From NCBI GenBank assembly GCA_046756945.1, contig JBHHXI010000169.1, forward strand, positions 1 to 5,273: a stretch of DNA of 5,273 nucleotides, in the 5' to 3' direction. The notes below the pieces were generated by a model, which saw only the letters and a list, made by a program, of their open reading frames with translations, was not told where the DNA came from and made no database searches. Positions 1 through 5,260 of the stretch are shown here, piece after piece. This DNA is from JACZQZ01 sp046756945 (GTDB lineage Bacteria; Pseudomonadota; Alphaproteobacteria; Rhodospirillales; 2-02-FULL-58-16). The stretch's first letter is position 1; every line of letters starts with the position of its first letter. The translations under genes were made by a program, and so were the position numbers.

Positions 1-24
1 CGCCGGGGCGCCGAGGTGCGCTGA
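1..24 (+). CDS. Possible last codons of an upstream rightward gene (partial)
   Basis: The first frame reads seven codons (RRGAEVR) and then TGA at 22-24. All seven third positions are G or C, as expected for a coding frame in this high-GC DNA. If real, the gene converges on the regulator gene, whose stop lies 47 bp further on. Nothing can be said about its function from seven residues. The second frame is also open here and runs to about 95, so the choice of frame is not certain. Confidence 0.3.
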   Translation, partial: RRGAEVR

Positions 25-37
25 GGCTTTGATCGGT

Positions 38-56
38 ACGGCCCGCCCGGGCCCGT
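38..56. terminator. Weak GC-rich hairpin between convergent gene ends
   Basis: GGCCC at 40-44 can pair with GGGCC at 49-53 around a 4-nt loop, and the pairing can continue with one bulged C to AC/GT outside. The hairpin sits in the short gap between the stop of the possible rightward gene and the stop of the regulator gene. No T run follows on either strand, so it is not a classical intrinsic terminator. A role in 3'-end formation for either gene is only inferred from position. Confidence 0.22.
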
Positions 57-71
57 CCGGCGCTCCGCCTG

Positions 72-842
72 TCAGCCCTCATCCCGGCCGGCTATGAGCA
101 ATTCGGCCGACAGGGTGGCCAGGGCCCTGGCCATGGCGCCTTCAGGTTCCCTGTCGACGACCAGGTGGGTGACCTTGTCCAGATTGGTGACGCGCACCGG
201 CGCCATGCGGTCGAACTTGGTGTGGTCGGCGAGGAGCACCGGCGTGCGGGCCAGGACCAGCATCTGGGCCCTGATCTCGGCGGCCTCGCGGGAGTAATCC
301 ATGAGCCAGGGATGCGACGTGAGCGCCCCCGCCCCGACGAAGGCGAAATCGGCGAAATAGTTGGCCAGCATGGCGGTGGCGTCGCGGCCCATGGTGGCGC
401 CTTCGGCGGCCTGAAGCTCGCCGCCCAGGATAAAGACCCGGTTGTCGTTGCGCCCGGCCAGCCGGCCGGCGACGTGGACGTCGTTGGTATAGACGGTGAG
501 CTGGCGGTGCCCCGCCAGGGCCTCGGCGACGCACAGCGCCGTGGTGCCGGCGTCGATGATGAGCGAGGCGCCGTCCGGCACCAGGGCCGCGGCCACCCGC
601 CCGATGGCGCGCTTGCCCGGCAGGTTGACCGACATGCGCTCGGCGAAGGCCGGCTCCCGGGAGTCCAGGGACAACGCCCCGCCGTGGGTTTTGCACAGGC
701 GGTTCTCCGTCGCCAGGCGGGTGATGTCGCGGCGGATGGTCTCGCGCGACACCTTGAGCCGCCGGTAAAGCTCGGTCACCGAGACCGAGCCCTGCTCGGC
801 AACGATATCGAGGATCAAACTGCGCCGCCTCTCGGCCAGCAT
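72..842 (-). CDS. DeoR-family transcriptional regulator
   Basis: This 256-residue cytoplasmic DNA-binding protein has the full DeoR/GlpR architecture and length. Residues 1-57 are the DeoR-type winged helix-turn-helix: it starts MLAERRRSLIL, has the recognition helix SRETIRRDI at about 32-40, and ends with the family's HGGA turn at 53-56. Residues about 75-235 are the DeoRC sensor domain, related to sugar-phosphate isomerases, with IDAGTT (96-101), TND (119-121), LGGE (139-142) and ADHTKF (195-200; usual family form AD-x-SKF). These are the residues that in the family contact a phosphorylated effector. The ATG at 842 is chosen because a GGAGG lies 7 nt upstream and because DeoR proteins normally begin at this point. 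The same frame stays open to an ATG at 1022, and an ATG at 884 also exists, but the added residues look non-coding and the ATG at 884 has no visible ribosome binding site. It is divergent from the importer genes, so it probably controls them, most likely as a repressor relieved by a metabolite. The effector is unknown. Confidence 0.95.
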   Translation of the reverse strand: MLAERRRSLILDIVAEQGSVSVTELYRRLKVSRETIRRDITRLATENRLCKTHGGALSLDSREPAFAERMSVNLPGKRAIGRVAAALVPDGASLIIDAGTTALCVAEALAGHRQLTVYTNDVHVAGRLAGRNDNRVFILGGELQAAEGATMGRDATAMLANYFADFAFVGAGALTSHPWLMDYSREAAEIRAQMLVLARTPVLLADHTKFDRMAPVRVTNLDKVTHLVVDREPEGAMARALATLSAELLIAGRDEG

Positions 843-845
843 GGA

Positions 846-864
846 CGCCCCTCCAACCGGGGCG
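846..864 (-). promoter_or_regulatory. Hairpin covering the ribosome binding site of the DeoR gene
   Basis: In the minus-strand transcript, CGCCCC (864-859) pairs perfectly with GGGGCG (851-846) around the 7-nt loop GGTTGGA. The GGAGG Shine-Dalgarno sequence (854-850) runs from the loop into the 3' arm, and the stem ends three bases before the ATG at 842. The all-GC stem could limit translation of the regulator. Pairing is seen in the sequence; any effect on expression is inferred. Confidence 0.4.
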
Positions 865-925
865 ACTTTGCCCAACGCCCCCATGGGCGTCAAGGCCGGC
901 CCCGTTTGCGGGCGACCACGGGTGA

Positions 926-953
926 CGGACCGCGACCAGGGGATCGCGGTCCG
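926..953. repeat. Perfect inverted repeat, 10-bp arms, in the divergent spacer
   Basis: CGGACCGCGA at 926-935 is the exact reverse complement of TCGCGGTCCG at 944-953, separated by 8 bases. It lies 84 bp upstream of the regulator ATG, probably inside its untranslated leader if transcription starts in the AT-rich core near 985-1024. It could be a palindromic binding site, for example for autoregulation by the adjacent DeoR protein, or an RNA hairpin in the leader. No T run follows on the minus strand, so it is not an intrinsic terminator. Confidence 0.6.
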
Positions 954-992
954 GCCGTCCCGGGCTGCCGGCGCATCCGGCCCGTAAACATG

Positions 993-1007
993 TATGGCAA
1001 ATCCATA
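993..1007. promoter_or_regulatory. Candidate operator, TATGG-n5-CCATA
   Basis: TATGG at 993-997 and CCATA at 1003-1007 form a perfect inverted repeat with a 5-bp spacer in the AT-rich core. Its centre (1000) is the midpoint between the two divergent start codons (842 and 1159). It overlaps the only -10-like CATAAT. This is a reasonable place for the divergent regulator to bind, but the arms are short and the family has no single known operator to compare with. Confidence 0.3.
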
Positions 1008-1138
1008 ATTTCTGTGGAACAATGATCGCCAGCGCGGGTGCGGGACCGGTCGCGTGCCTGCCTATGGCAAGAAAAAACCGGATGTCCGGGGGGGTGTCCA
1101 AAGTCCGCGTGAAGTATTCCCCTGCGCATCCTTTACCA

Positions 1139-1158
1139 GGGATATGGAGGCATATTTC
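1139..1158 (+). promoter_or_regulatory. Ribosome binding site of the binding-protein gene, placed in a hairpin loop
   Basis: GGAGG at 1146-1150 lies 8 nt before the ATG at 1159 and decides that start. It is flanked by a perfect ATATG (1142-1146) / CATAT (1151-1155) repeat, so the loop is GAGG. The stem can extend through two G-U pairs to G1139-C1158, giving about 8 pairs that end directly against the start codon. The first G of the Shine-Dalgarno is in the closing pair and the rest is displayed in the loop. The stem is AU-rich and weak, so its effect is uncertain. Confidence 0.55.
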
Positions 1159-1245
1159 ATGCAAACCAATCTGTTGACACGGCTCGCGGCGGCCTTGGCC
1201 GTGGGAGCATTCGCCCTTGGCATTGGCGGCGGCGTCGCCACGGCC
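1159..1245 (+). other. Signal peptide of the binding protein
   Basis: The first 29 codons have a short polar start with one Arg, a hydrophobic core rich in Ala, Leu and Gly, and a small-residue ATA end before Lys30. No lipobox cysteine is present, so the mature protein should be soluble in the periplasm rather than lipid-anchored. Confidence 0.85.
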
Positions 1246-2205
1246 AAAACCCAGCTTTTGGTCTACACCGCCATCGAGGCCGACGAGCTGGCCAAGTTCA
1301 AGAAAGAGTTCGAAAAGGACTATCCCGACATCGATGTCAAATGGGTCCGTGATTCCACCGGCATCGTCACCGCCAAGCTGCTGGCCGAGAAGGCCAACCC
1401 CAGGGCCGACATCGTTTGGGGCCTGGCGGCGACCAGCCTCGTGCTGCTGGCCAACGAAGGCTATTTCCAGCCGTACGCCCCGAAGGGCATGGACAAGCTG
1501 GACCAATCCTACGTCGACCCCTCCAACAAACCGCCGCTGTGGGTCGGCCAGAGGGCCTGGATCGCGTCCATCTGTTACAACACCGTGGAGGCGAAGAAGC
1601 ACAACCTGCCCCTGCCGAGCTCGTGGAAGGACCTGACGAAGCCCGTCTACAAGGGCCATGTGATCATGCCCAATCCCAACTCGTCGGGCACCGGCTTCCT
1701 CGATGTCTCGAGCTGGTTGCAGATGTGGGGCGAGAAGGGCGGCTGGAAGTTCATGGACGCCCTGCACCAGAACATCGCGCGCTATACCCATTCCGGGTCC
1801 AAGCCGTGCAAGCTGGCGGCGGCCGGCGAGATTCCCATCGGCGTGTCGTTCGCCTATCGCGGCGCCAAGTCGAAGAACAAGGGCGCGCCCCTCGAGATCG
1901 TCGCCCCGGCCGAGGGCGTTGGCTGGGATCTGGAATCCTTCGGCATCGTCCGCAACACCAAGAACCTGGCGGCGGCGCGGGCGTTGGCCGACTGGTCGGT
2001 GACCCTCAAGGCCAACAAGATCTACAACGAGGAATACGCGGTGGTGGCCATGCCCGGCGTCGCCAAGCCGGTCAAGAACTTCCCGCCGAAAATCCTCGAC
2101 AAGATGATCAAGAACGACTTTGCCTGGGCGGCGAAGAACCGCATTCGCATTCTCAAGGAATGGCAGAAACGGTACGATTCGAAGTCCGAGCCGAAAAAGA
2201 AGTAG
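1159..2205 (+). CDS. phnS2: Periplasmic substrate-binding protein of a putative 2-aminoethylphosphonate ABC importer (PhnS2-like)
   Basis: This 348-residue protein is the ligand receptor of the ABC importer encoded downstream. It has a Sec signal peptide (Arg8, hydrophobic 9-26, predicted cut after ATA at 27-29), leaving a mature periplasmic protein of about 319 residues. The mature part starts TQLLVYTAIEADEL and continues with a ligand-contact-like DSTG (65-68), ADIVWG (83-88), a serine/glycine turn SSGTGF (165-170), FAYRGAKSKNKGAP (221-234) and GWDLESFGIV (245-254). This pattern fits the Fbp/PhnS-type (type II) binding proteins, and specifically the PhnS2 group. The adjacent Tyr-Tyr pair typical of ferric-binding FbpA is not seen, which argues against iron. 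The two mature cysteines (139 and 207) could form a disulfide. The tail is lysine-rich (ends EPKKK). The start at 1159 is set by its ribosome binding site and signal peptide; an ATG at 1144 and a GTG at 1054 in frame are rejected. AEP as ligand is inferred from family resemblance; other phosphonates or phosphoesters are possible. Confidence 0.93.
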   Translation: MQTNLLTRLAAALAVGAFALGIGGGVATAKTQLLVYTAIEADELAKFKKEFEKDYPDIDVKWVRDSTGIVTAKLLAEKANPRADIVWGLAATSLVLLANEGYFQPYAPKGMDKLDQSYVDPSNKPPLWVGQRAWIASICYNTVEAKKHNLPLPSSWKDLTKPVYKGHVIMPNPNSSGTGFLDVSSWLQMWGEKGGWKFMDALHQNIARYTHSGSKPCKLAAAGEIPIGVSFAYRGAKSKNKGAPLEIVAPAEGVGWDLESFGIVRNTKNLAAARALADWSVTLKANKIYNEEYAVVAMPGVAKPVKNFPPKILDKMIKNDFAWAAKNRIRILKEWQKRYDSKSEPKKK

Positions 2206-2244
2206 GCCCGTCGCCCGGTTGACAGGCAGGGCCTGATCCTTTGG

Positions 2245-2285
2245 AATCCCCAGTCGGCCCCTTGCGGGGCGGGCTGGGGATTTTT
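2245..2285 (+). terminator. Strong rho-independent terminator after the binding-protein gene
   Basis: Positions 2245-2261 pair with 2266-2282 around the loop TTGC. The outer arm AATCCCCAG/CTGGGGATT is perfect, and the inner GCCCC/GGGGC is perfect. Between them lie a G-U pair, a C-G pair and one G-G mismatch. Five T residues follow at 2281-2285. It begins 39 bp after the stop of the binding-protein gene and lies 72 bp before the ATPase start, so it divides the importer genes into two expression levels or two transcripts. The opposite strand has no T run, so it acts rightward only. Confidence 0.92.
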
Positions 2286-2291
2286 CCATGC

Positions 2292-2321
2292 CGCAATACG
2301 ACGCAATAAGACGCAATAAGA
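2292..2321. repeat. Three tandem copies of a 10-bp unit upstream of the ATPase gene
   Basis: The unit CGCAATAMGA occurs three times without gap at 2292-2301, 2302-2311 and 2312-2321. The last two copies are identical and the first differs by one base (C for A). It starts 7 bp after the terminator T run and ends 36 bp before the ATPase ATG. A 10-bp period places the copies on nearly the same face of the helix, as in arrays of activator half-sites. It does not match the 11-bp Pho box. A TATTTT at 2327-2332 just after it is a weak -10 candidate without a clear -35. Confidence 0.85.
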
Positions 2322-2357
2322 AACGGTATTTTCATAGGGACGGAGCCACAGGCTGCC

Positions 2358-3446
2358 ATGAACGAGGCGCGCGCCCCGTATCTCAAGGTCGAAAACGTCA
2401 CCAAGAAGTTCGGTGAATTCACGGCTATCAAGGACATCTGCATGGAGGTCTTTGAAAGCGAATTCGTCTGCTTTCTTGGTCCTTCGGGGTGCGGCAAGAC
2501 GACGTTGCTGCGGGCCATCGCGGGGCTGGATATCCAGACCCGCGGGCGCATCGAGCAGGCGGGCCGGGATATCTCGAACCTGCCGCCGACGGAACGGGAT
2601 TTCGGCATCGTCTTCCAGTCCTACGCGCTGTTCCCCAACCTCACGGTCTTCAAGAACGTCGCCTACGGCCTGGAGAACCGCAAGATGGAGAAGGCGGACA
2701 TCAGCGCCCGGGTCGACACGCTGCTTGCGCTGGTCGGCATGCCGGACCAGGGCAGCAAGTACCCGGCCCAGCTTTCCGGTGGCGAGCAGCAGCGCATCGC
2801 CCTGGCCCGCGCCCTGGCCACGTCGCCGGGACTGTTGCTGCTGGACGAGCCGCTGAGCGCGCTCGACGCCAAGGTGCGCGTGCGCCTGCGCCATGAGATC
2901 AAGGATCTCCAGCGCAAGCTTGGCGTCACCACCATCATGGTCACCCATGACCAGGAAGAGGCCCTGACCATGGCCGACCGCATCGTGGTCATGAACGAGG
3001 GCGTCATCGATCAGGTGGGGACGCCGCTCGAGATCTACCGGCGCCCGGCGAACCCCTTCGTCGCCGATTTCATCGGCGCCATGAACTTCCTGGCGGCGGT
3101 GGCCGGCGGGGACGGCACGGTGCGCCTCGACGGCGTGGAATTGTCCGCCGTCGAGGGCATGGACGCGCTGGACGAAGGCACGGCGGTGACCCTGTGCCTG
3201 AGGCCCGAGGACATCGTCACCCGCGGCATCGAGTCCGGCGCCGCCAACGCCTTCGAGGCGACGGTCGCCGACCTGGAATTCCTGGGCTCGTTCTACCGCG
3301 CCAGCCTGACCGCCAAGGGAGCCGAGAACACCCGGTTCCAGGCCGATTTTTCGGTCAACCTGGTGCGCGACCTGGGCATCGAAGCGGGCAGGACCCTGAC
3401 CGTCGCCTTCCCCGAAGACCGGATCCGGGTCTTCGCGGGCACGTAG
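2358..3446 (+). CDS. phnT2: ATP-binding subunit of the putative 2-aminoethylphosphonate importer (PhnT2-like)
   Basis: This 362-residue cytoplasmic ATPase powers the importer as a dimer at the permease. All nucleotide-site motifs are intact: Walker A GPSGCGKTT (41-49), Q-loop Gln87 in VFQSYALFPN, ABC signature LSGGEQQR (139-146), Walker B LLLLDEP (159-165), D-loop SALD (167-170) and switch His197 in VTHDQEEA. Residues from about 240 form a C-terminal TOBE-type domain (CLRPEDIV at 270-277; it ends EDRIRVF), as in the MalK/PotA/FbpC group, which often has a regulatory or ligand-sensing role. The length is normal for the group. The ATG at 2358 gives the expected short lead before the first strand (PYLKVENVTKKFG). 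Its ribosome binding site is poor: GGAG sits 12 nt upstream and AGG about 5 nt upstream. The gene follows the terminator and tandem repeat and is separated from the permease gene by 13 bp, so the two are surely co-transcribed. The subunit alone does not fix the ligand. Confidence 0.95.
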   Translation: MNEARAPYLKVENVTKKFGEFTAIKDICMEVFESEFVCFLGPSGCGKTTLLRAIAGLDIQTRGRIEQAGRDISNLPPTERDFGIVFQSYALFPNLTVFKNVAYGLENRKMEKADISARVDTLLALVGMPDQGSKYPAQLSGGEQQRIALARALATSPGLLLLDEPLSALDAKVRVRLRHEIKDLQRKLGVTTIMVTHDQEEALTMADRIVVMNEGVIDQVGTPLEIYRRPANPFVADFIGAMNFLAAVAGGDGTVRLDGVELSAVEGMDALDEGTAVTLCLRPEDIVTRGIESGAANAFEATVADLEFLGSFYRASLTAKGAENTRFQADFSVNLVRDLGIEAGRTLTVAFPEDRIRVFAGT

Positions 3447-3459
3447 GCCGGAAACCCCC

Positions 3460-5169
3460 ATGACCGACGGCCCGCACGCACTGGCCATCGAGGCGCCCCT
3501 GGTAAGGCCCAAGGTCGGCGGCGAGGACTGGGCCATGCGGGCCGGCCTCGTCGTCATCGGCACGTACATGCTGGTGGCCGTGGGGTTCCCGCTTTACGCC
3601 ATCCTGTCCAAGAGCTTCCAGGACAAAGACGGACTCTTTGTCGGAGTGGTCAACTACGCCGAGTATTTCGCCACGCCGGCCCTGTTCTATTCGATCCACA
3701 ACAGCCTGACCATTTCCGTGGTCAGCATGGTCATCACCATTACGCTGGCCTTCGGCTACGCCTACGGACTGACGCGCAGCTGCATTCCGGGCAAGGGCGT
3801 GTTCAAGGCCATCGCCCTGATTCCCATCCTGGCGCCGTCGCTGCTGCCGGCGATTTCGCTGCGCTATCTGTTCGGCGCCCAGGGCATGATCAAGGGGCTG
3901 CTGATGGGCGAATCCATTTACGGGCCCATCGGCATCATCATGGGCGAGGTCTTCTGGACCTTTCCCCACGCCCTGATCATCATCCTGACGGCGCTGTCGA
4001 TGTCCGACGCCCGGCTGTACGAGGCCGCCGAGGCCCTGGGCACGAGCAAGCTGAGGACCTTCTTCACCGTCACCCTGCCGGGGGCCAAGTACGGCCTGAT
4101 CAGCGCCTGTTTCGTCGTCTTCACCCTGGTCATCACCGACTTCGGCGTGCCCAAGGTCATCGGCGGCCAGTACAACGTGCTGGCGGTGGATATCTACAAA
4201 CAGGTGGTCGGCCAGCAGAACTTCCAGATGGGGGCGGTGGTCGGCGTGGTGCTGCTCGCCCCCGCCCTGCTCGCCTTCGTCGCCGACCGCATCATCCAGG
4301 GCAAACAGGTGGCCCTGCTGTCGGCCCGCGCCGTGCCTTACGAACCGAAGCCGAACCGGAGTTTCGACCTCGCCATGCTCGCCTTCTGCGGCGCCGTCGC
4401 CTTCATCATCATCGGCATCCTCGCCGTCGCCCAGTACGCCTCCCTGGTCCAGTTATGGCCGTATAACCTGTCGCTGACGCTCTACAACTACGATTTCGAC
4501 CTCAGGGACGGCGGCAGTTGGGGGGCCATGGCCAACAGCCTGCAAATGGCCGGGTGGACCGCCGTCGTCGGCACCGCGGTCATCTTCACCGGGGCGTACC
4601 TGGTGGAAAAGAGCAAGGGGTTCGAGCACGGCCGCAGCCTGATCCAGTTGATGTGCATGGTCCCCCTGGCGGTGCCGGGGATCGTGCTCGGCCTCGCCTA
4701 CATCTTTTTCTTCAACCACCCGGACAATCCCCTGGGCTTCATGTACGCGACCATGGGAATCCTGGTCATGTGCACCATCACCCATTTCTACACGGTGAGC
4801 CACCTGACCGCGGCGACGGCGCTCAAGCAAATGGATGCGGAGTTCGAGGCCGTGTCCTCGTCGCTGAAGGTGCCCTTTTACAAGACCTTCGCCCGGGTCA
4901 CGGTGCCCGTCTGCGTGCCCGCCATCCTGGACATCAGCGTCTATCTGTTCGTCAACGCCATGACCACGGTCTCGGCCGTCATCTTCCTCTATTCCTCCGA
5001 TACCCAGCTCGCCTCGGTGGCGGTGATCAACATGGACGATGCCGGCGAGATCGCCTCGGCCGCCGCCATGGCCATGATGATCGTCTACACCTCGGCGGGG
5101 ATGCGCCTCCTCCATTTCCTGCTCACCCGCGGCGTCGCGCGCCGCACCCAGGCCTGGCGCAAACGCTGA
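3460..5169 (+). CDS. phnU2: Fused two-domain permease of the putative 2-aminoethylphosphonate importer (PhnU2-like)
   Basis: This 569-residue inner-membrane protein supplies both halves of the importer channel. About 12 membrane segments can be read: near 27-49, 81-106, 116-140, 155-180, 210-232 and 255-277 in the first half, and 303-328, 359-382, 393-418, 425-447, 483-505 and 530-555 in the second. Each half has a cytoplasmic EAA loop for docking the ATPase. The first is canonical (E188-A-A, G194, then LP at 206-207). The second is divergent (E463-A-V, with Leu469 where Gly is usual, then VP at 482-483). A linker at about 280-300 (ending in EPKPNR) joins the halves. Fusion of two permease domains is known in ThiP, FbpB-like and PhnU2 proteins, whereas the classical Salmonella set has separate PhnU and PhnV. 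It starts 13 bp after the ATPase gene with only a weak GGA upstream, so its translation may depend on the preceding gene. No gene follows within the window. Confidence 0.94.
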   Translation: MTDGPHALAIEAPLVRPKVGGEDWAMRAGLVVIGTYMLVAVGFPLYAILSKSFQDKDGLFVGVVNYAEYFATPALFYSIHNSLTISVVSMVITITLAFGYAYGLTRSCIPGKGVFKAIALIPILAPSLLPAISLRYLFGAQGMIKGLLMGESIYGPIGIIMGEVFWTFPHALIIILTALSMSDARLYEAAEALGTSKLRTFFTVTLPGAKYGLISACFVVFTLVITDFGVPKVIGGQYNVLAVDIYKQVVGQQNFQMGAVVGVVLLAPALLAFVADRIIQGKQVALLSARAVPYEPKPNRSFDLAMLAFCGAVAFIIIGILAVAQYASLVQLWPYNLSLTLYNYDFDLRDGGSWGAMANSLQMAGWTAVVGTAVIFTGAYLVEKSKGFEHGRSLIQLMCMVPLAVPGIVLGLAYIFFFNHPDNPLGFMYATMGILVMCTITHFYTVSHLTAATALKQMDAEFEAVSSSLKVPFYKTFARVTVPVCVPAILDISVYLFVNAMTTVSAVIFLYSSDTQLASVAVINMDDAGEIASAAAMAMMIVYTSAGMRLLHFLLTRGVARRTQAWRKR

Positions 5170-5206
5170 GGGGGCGGTGGGCGCGGCTGGACGAATATAT
5201 TGATGT

Positions 5207-5233
5207 TAGATAGTTGTTCGCCGATCTATTTTT
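5207..5233 (+). terminator. Weak candidate terminator after the permease gene
   Basis: TAGAT at 5207-5211 can pair with ATCTA at 5224-5228 around a 12-nt loop, followed by five T at 5229-5233. The position, 38 bp after the permease stop, suits an operon end, but the AT-rich 5-bp stem is much weaker than the terminator at 2245-2285. Confidence 0.3.
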
Positions 5234-5254
5234 CTATGTGGGCCGTTGTGTAAA

Positions 5255-5260
5255 TATAAT
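5255..5260 (+). promoter_or_regulatory. Perfect TATAAT, possible -10 box of a gene beyond the window
   Basis: The hexamer is an exact -10 consensus in an AT-rich stretch. The -35 position at 16-18 bp upstream (within about 5231-5238) offers only poor matches such as TTTCTA. It could serve a gene beginning after the window end, but AT-rich DNA gives such hexamers by chance. Confidence 0.2.

Larger units (their letters stand above)
843..1158. promoter_or_regulatory. Divergent control region between the regulator and importer genes
   Basis: This 316-bp spacer has no credible gene and must hold the promoters of both flanking genes. Most of it is GC-rich, but 985-1024 is distinctly AT-rich and is the likely promoter core. 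It includes a CATAAT at 1004-1009 on the plus strand that resembles a -10 box, but I find no convincing -35 partner at 16-18 bp, so no promoter is called exactly. The region also holds a 10-bp-arm palindrome (926-953), a small inverted repeat (993-1007), a repeated TATGGCAA (993-1000 and 1063-1070), a run of seven G (1088-1094) and hairpins at both ribosome binding sites. No match to the usual Pho box or to a sigma-54 promoter was found by eye. Confidence 0.6.

Noticed and set aside
69..83. CTGTCA followed by CTCATC, resembling part of a Pho box.
   Set aside because: The second half does not match at the required 11-bp spacing, and the site lies at the end of the regulator gene, not upstream of the importer.
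996..1015. TGGCA followed by TAATT as a possible sigma-54 promoter.
   Set aside because: The GG/GC core spacing and the TTGC element are not satisfied.
843..1022. A 60-residue N-terminal extension of the regulator, starting at the ATG at 1022.
   Set aside because: The added residues do not resemble the DeoR family, they would place the AT-rich promoter core and the palindrome in coding sequence, and the ATG at 842 has a GGAGG at ideal spacing.
1054..1158. A 35-residue N-terminal extension of the binding protein from a GTG at 1054, or five residues from the ATG at 1144.
   Set aside because: It would put a charged stretch ahead of the signal peptide and the ribosome binding site inside the gene; the ATG at 1159 has a well-placed GGAGG.
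1159..2205. Ferric-iron binding protein (FbpA/AfuA type) as an alternative for the binding protein.
   Set aside because: The adjacent Tyr-Tyr metal-binding pair is not seen, and the overall pattern fits the PhnS2-like group better; the neighbouring fused permease and ATPase also fit that group.
2223..2235. A CAGGC-AGG-GCCTG inverted repeat just before the terminator.
   Set aside because: It has a 3-base loop and 5-bp arms, and the strong stem at 2245-2282 explains termination without it.
142..2316. A very long minus-strand open frame (over 700 codons) antisense to the binding-protein gene and running through the regulator gene in another frame.
   Set aside because: Its translation is repetitive and rich in Arg, Gly and His with no domain, as expected for a shadow of codon-biased high-GC genes; both genes it covers are clearly recognisable.
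2288..2413. A short open frame starting at the ATG at 2288 through the tandem repeat and into the ATPase gene.
   Set aside because: It lacks a ribosome binding site, starts directly after the terminator T run and overlaps the ATPase gene out of frame.
2022..3569. A minus-strand open frame of about 515 codons antisense to the ATPase gene.
   Set aside because: It has no recognisable domain and covers a fully intact ABC ATPase with all motifs; a shadow frame.
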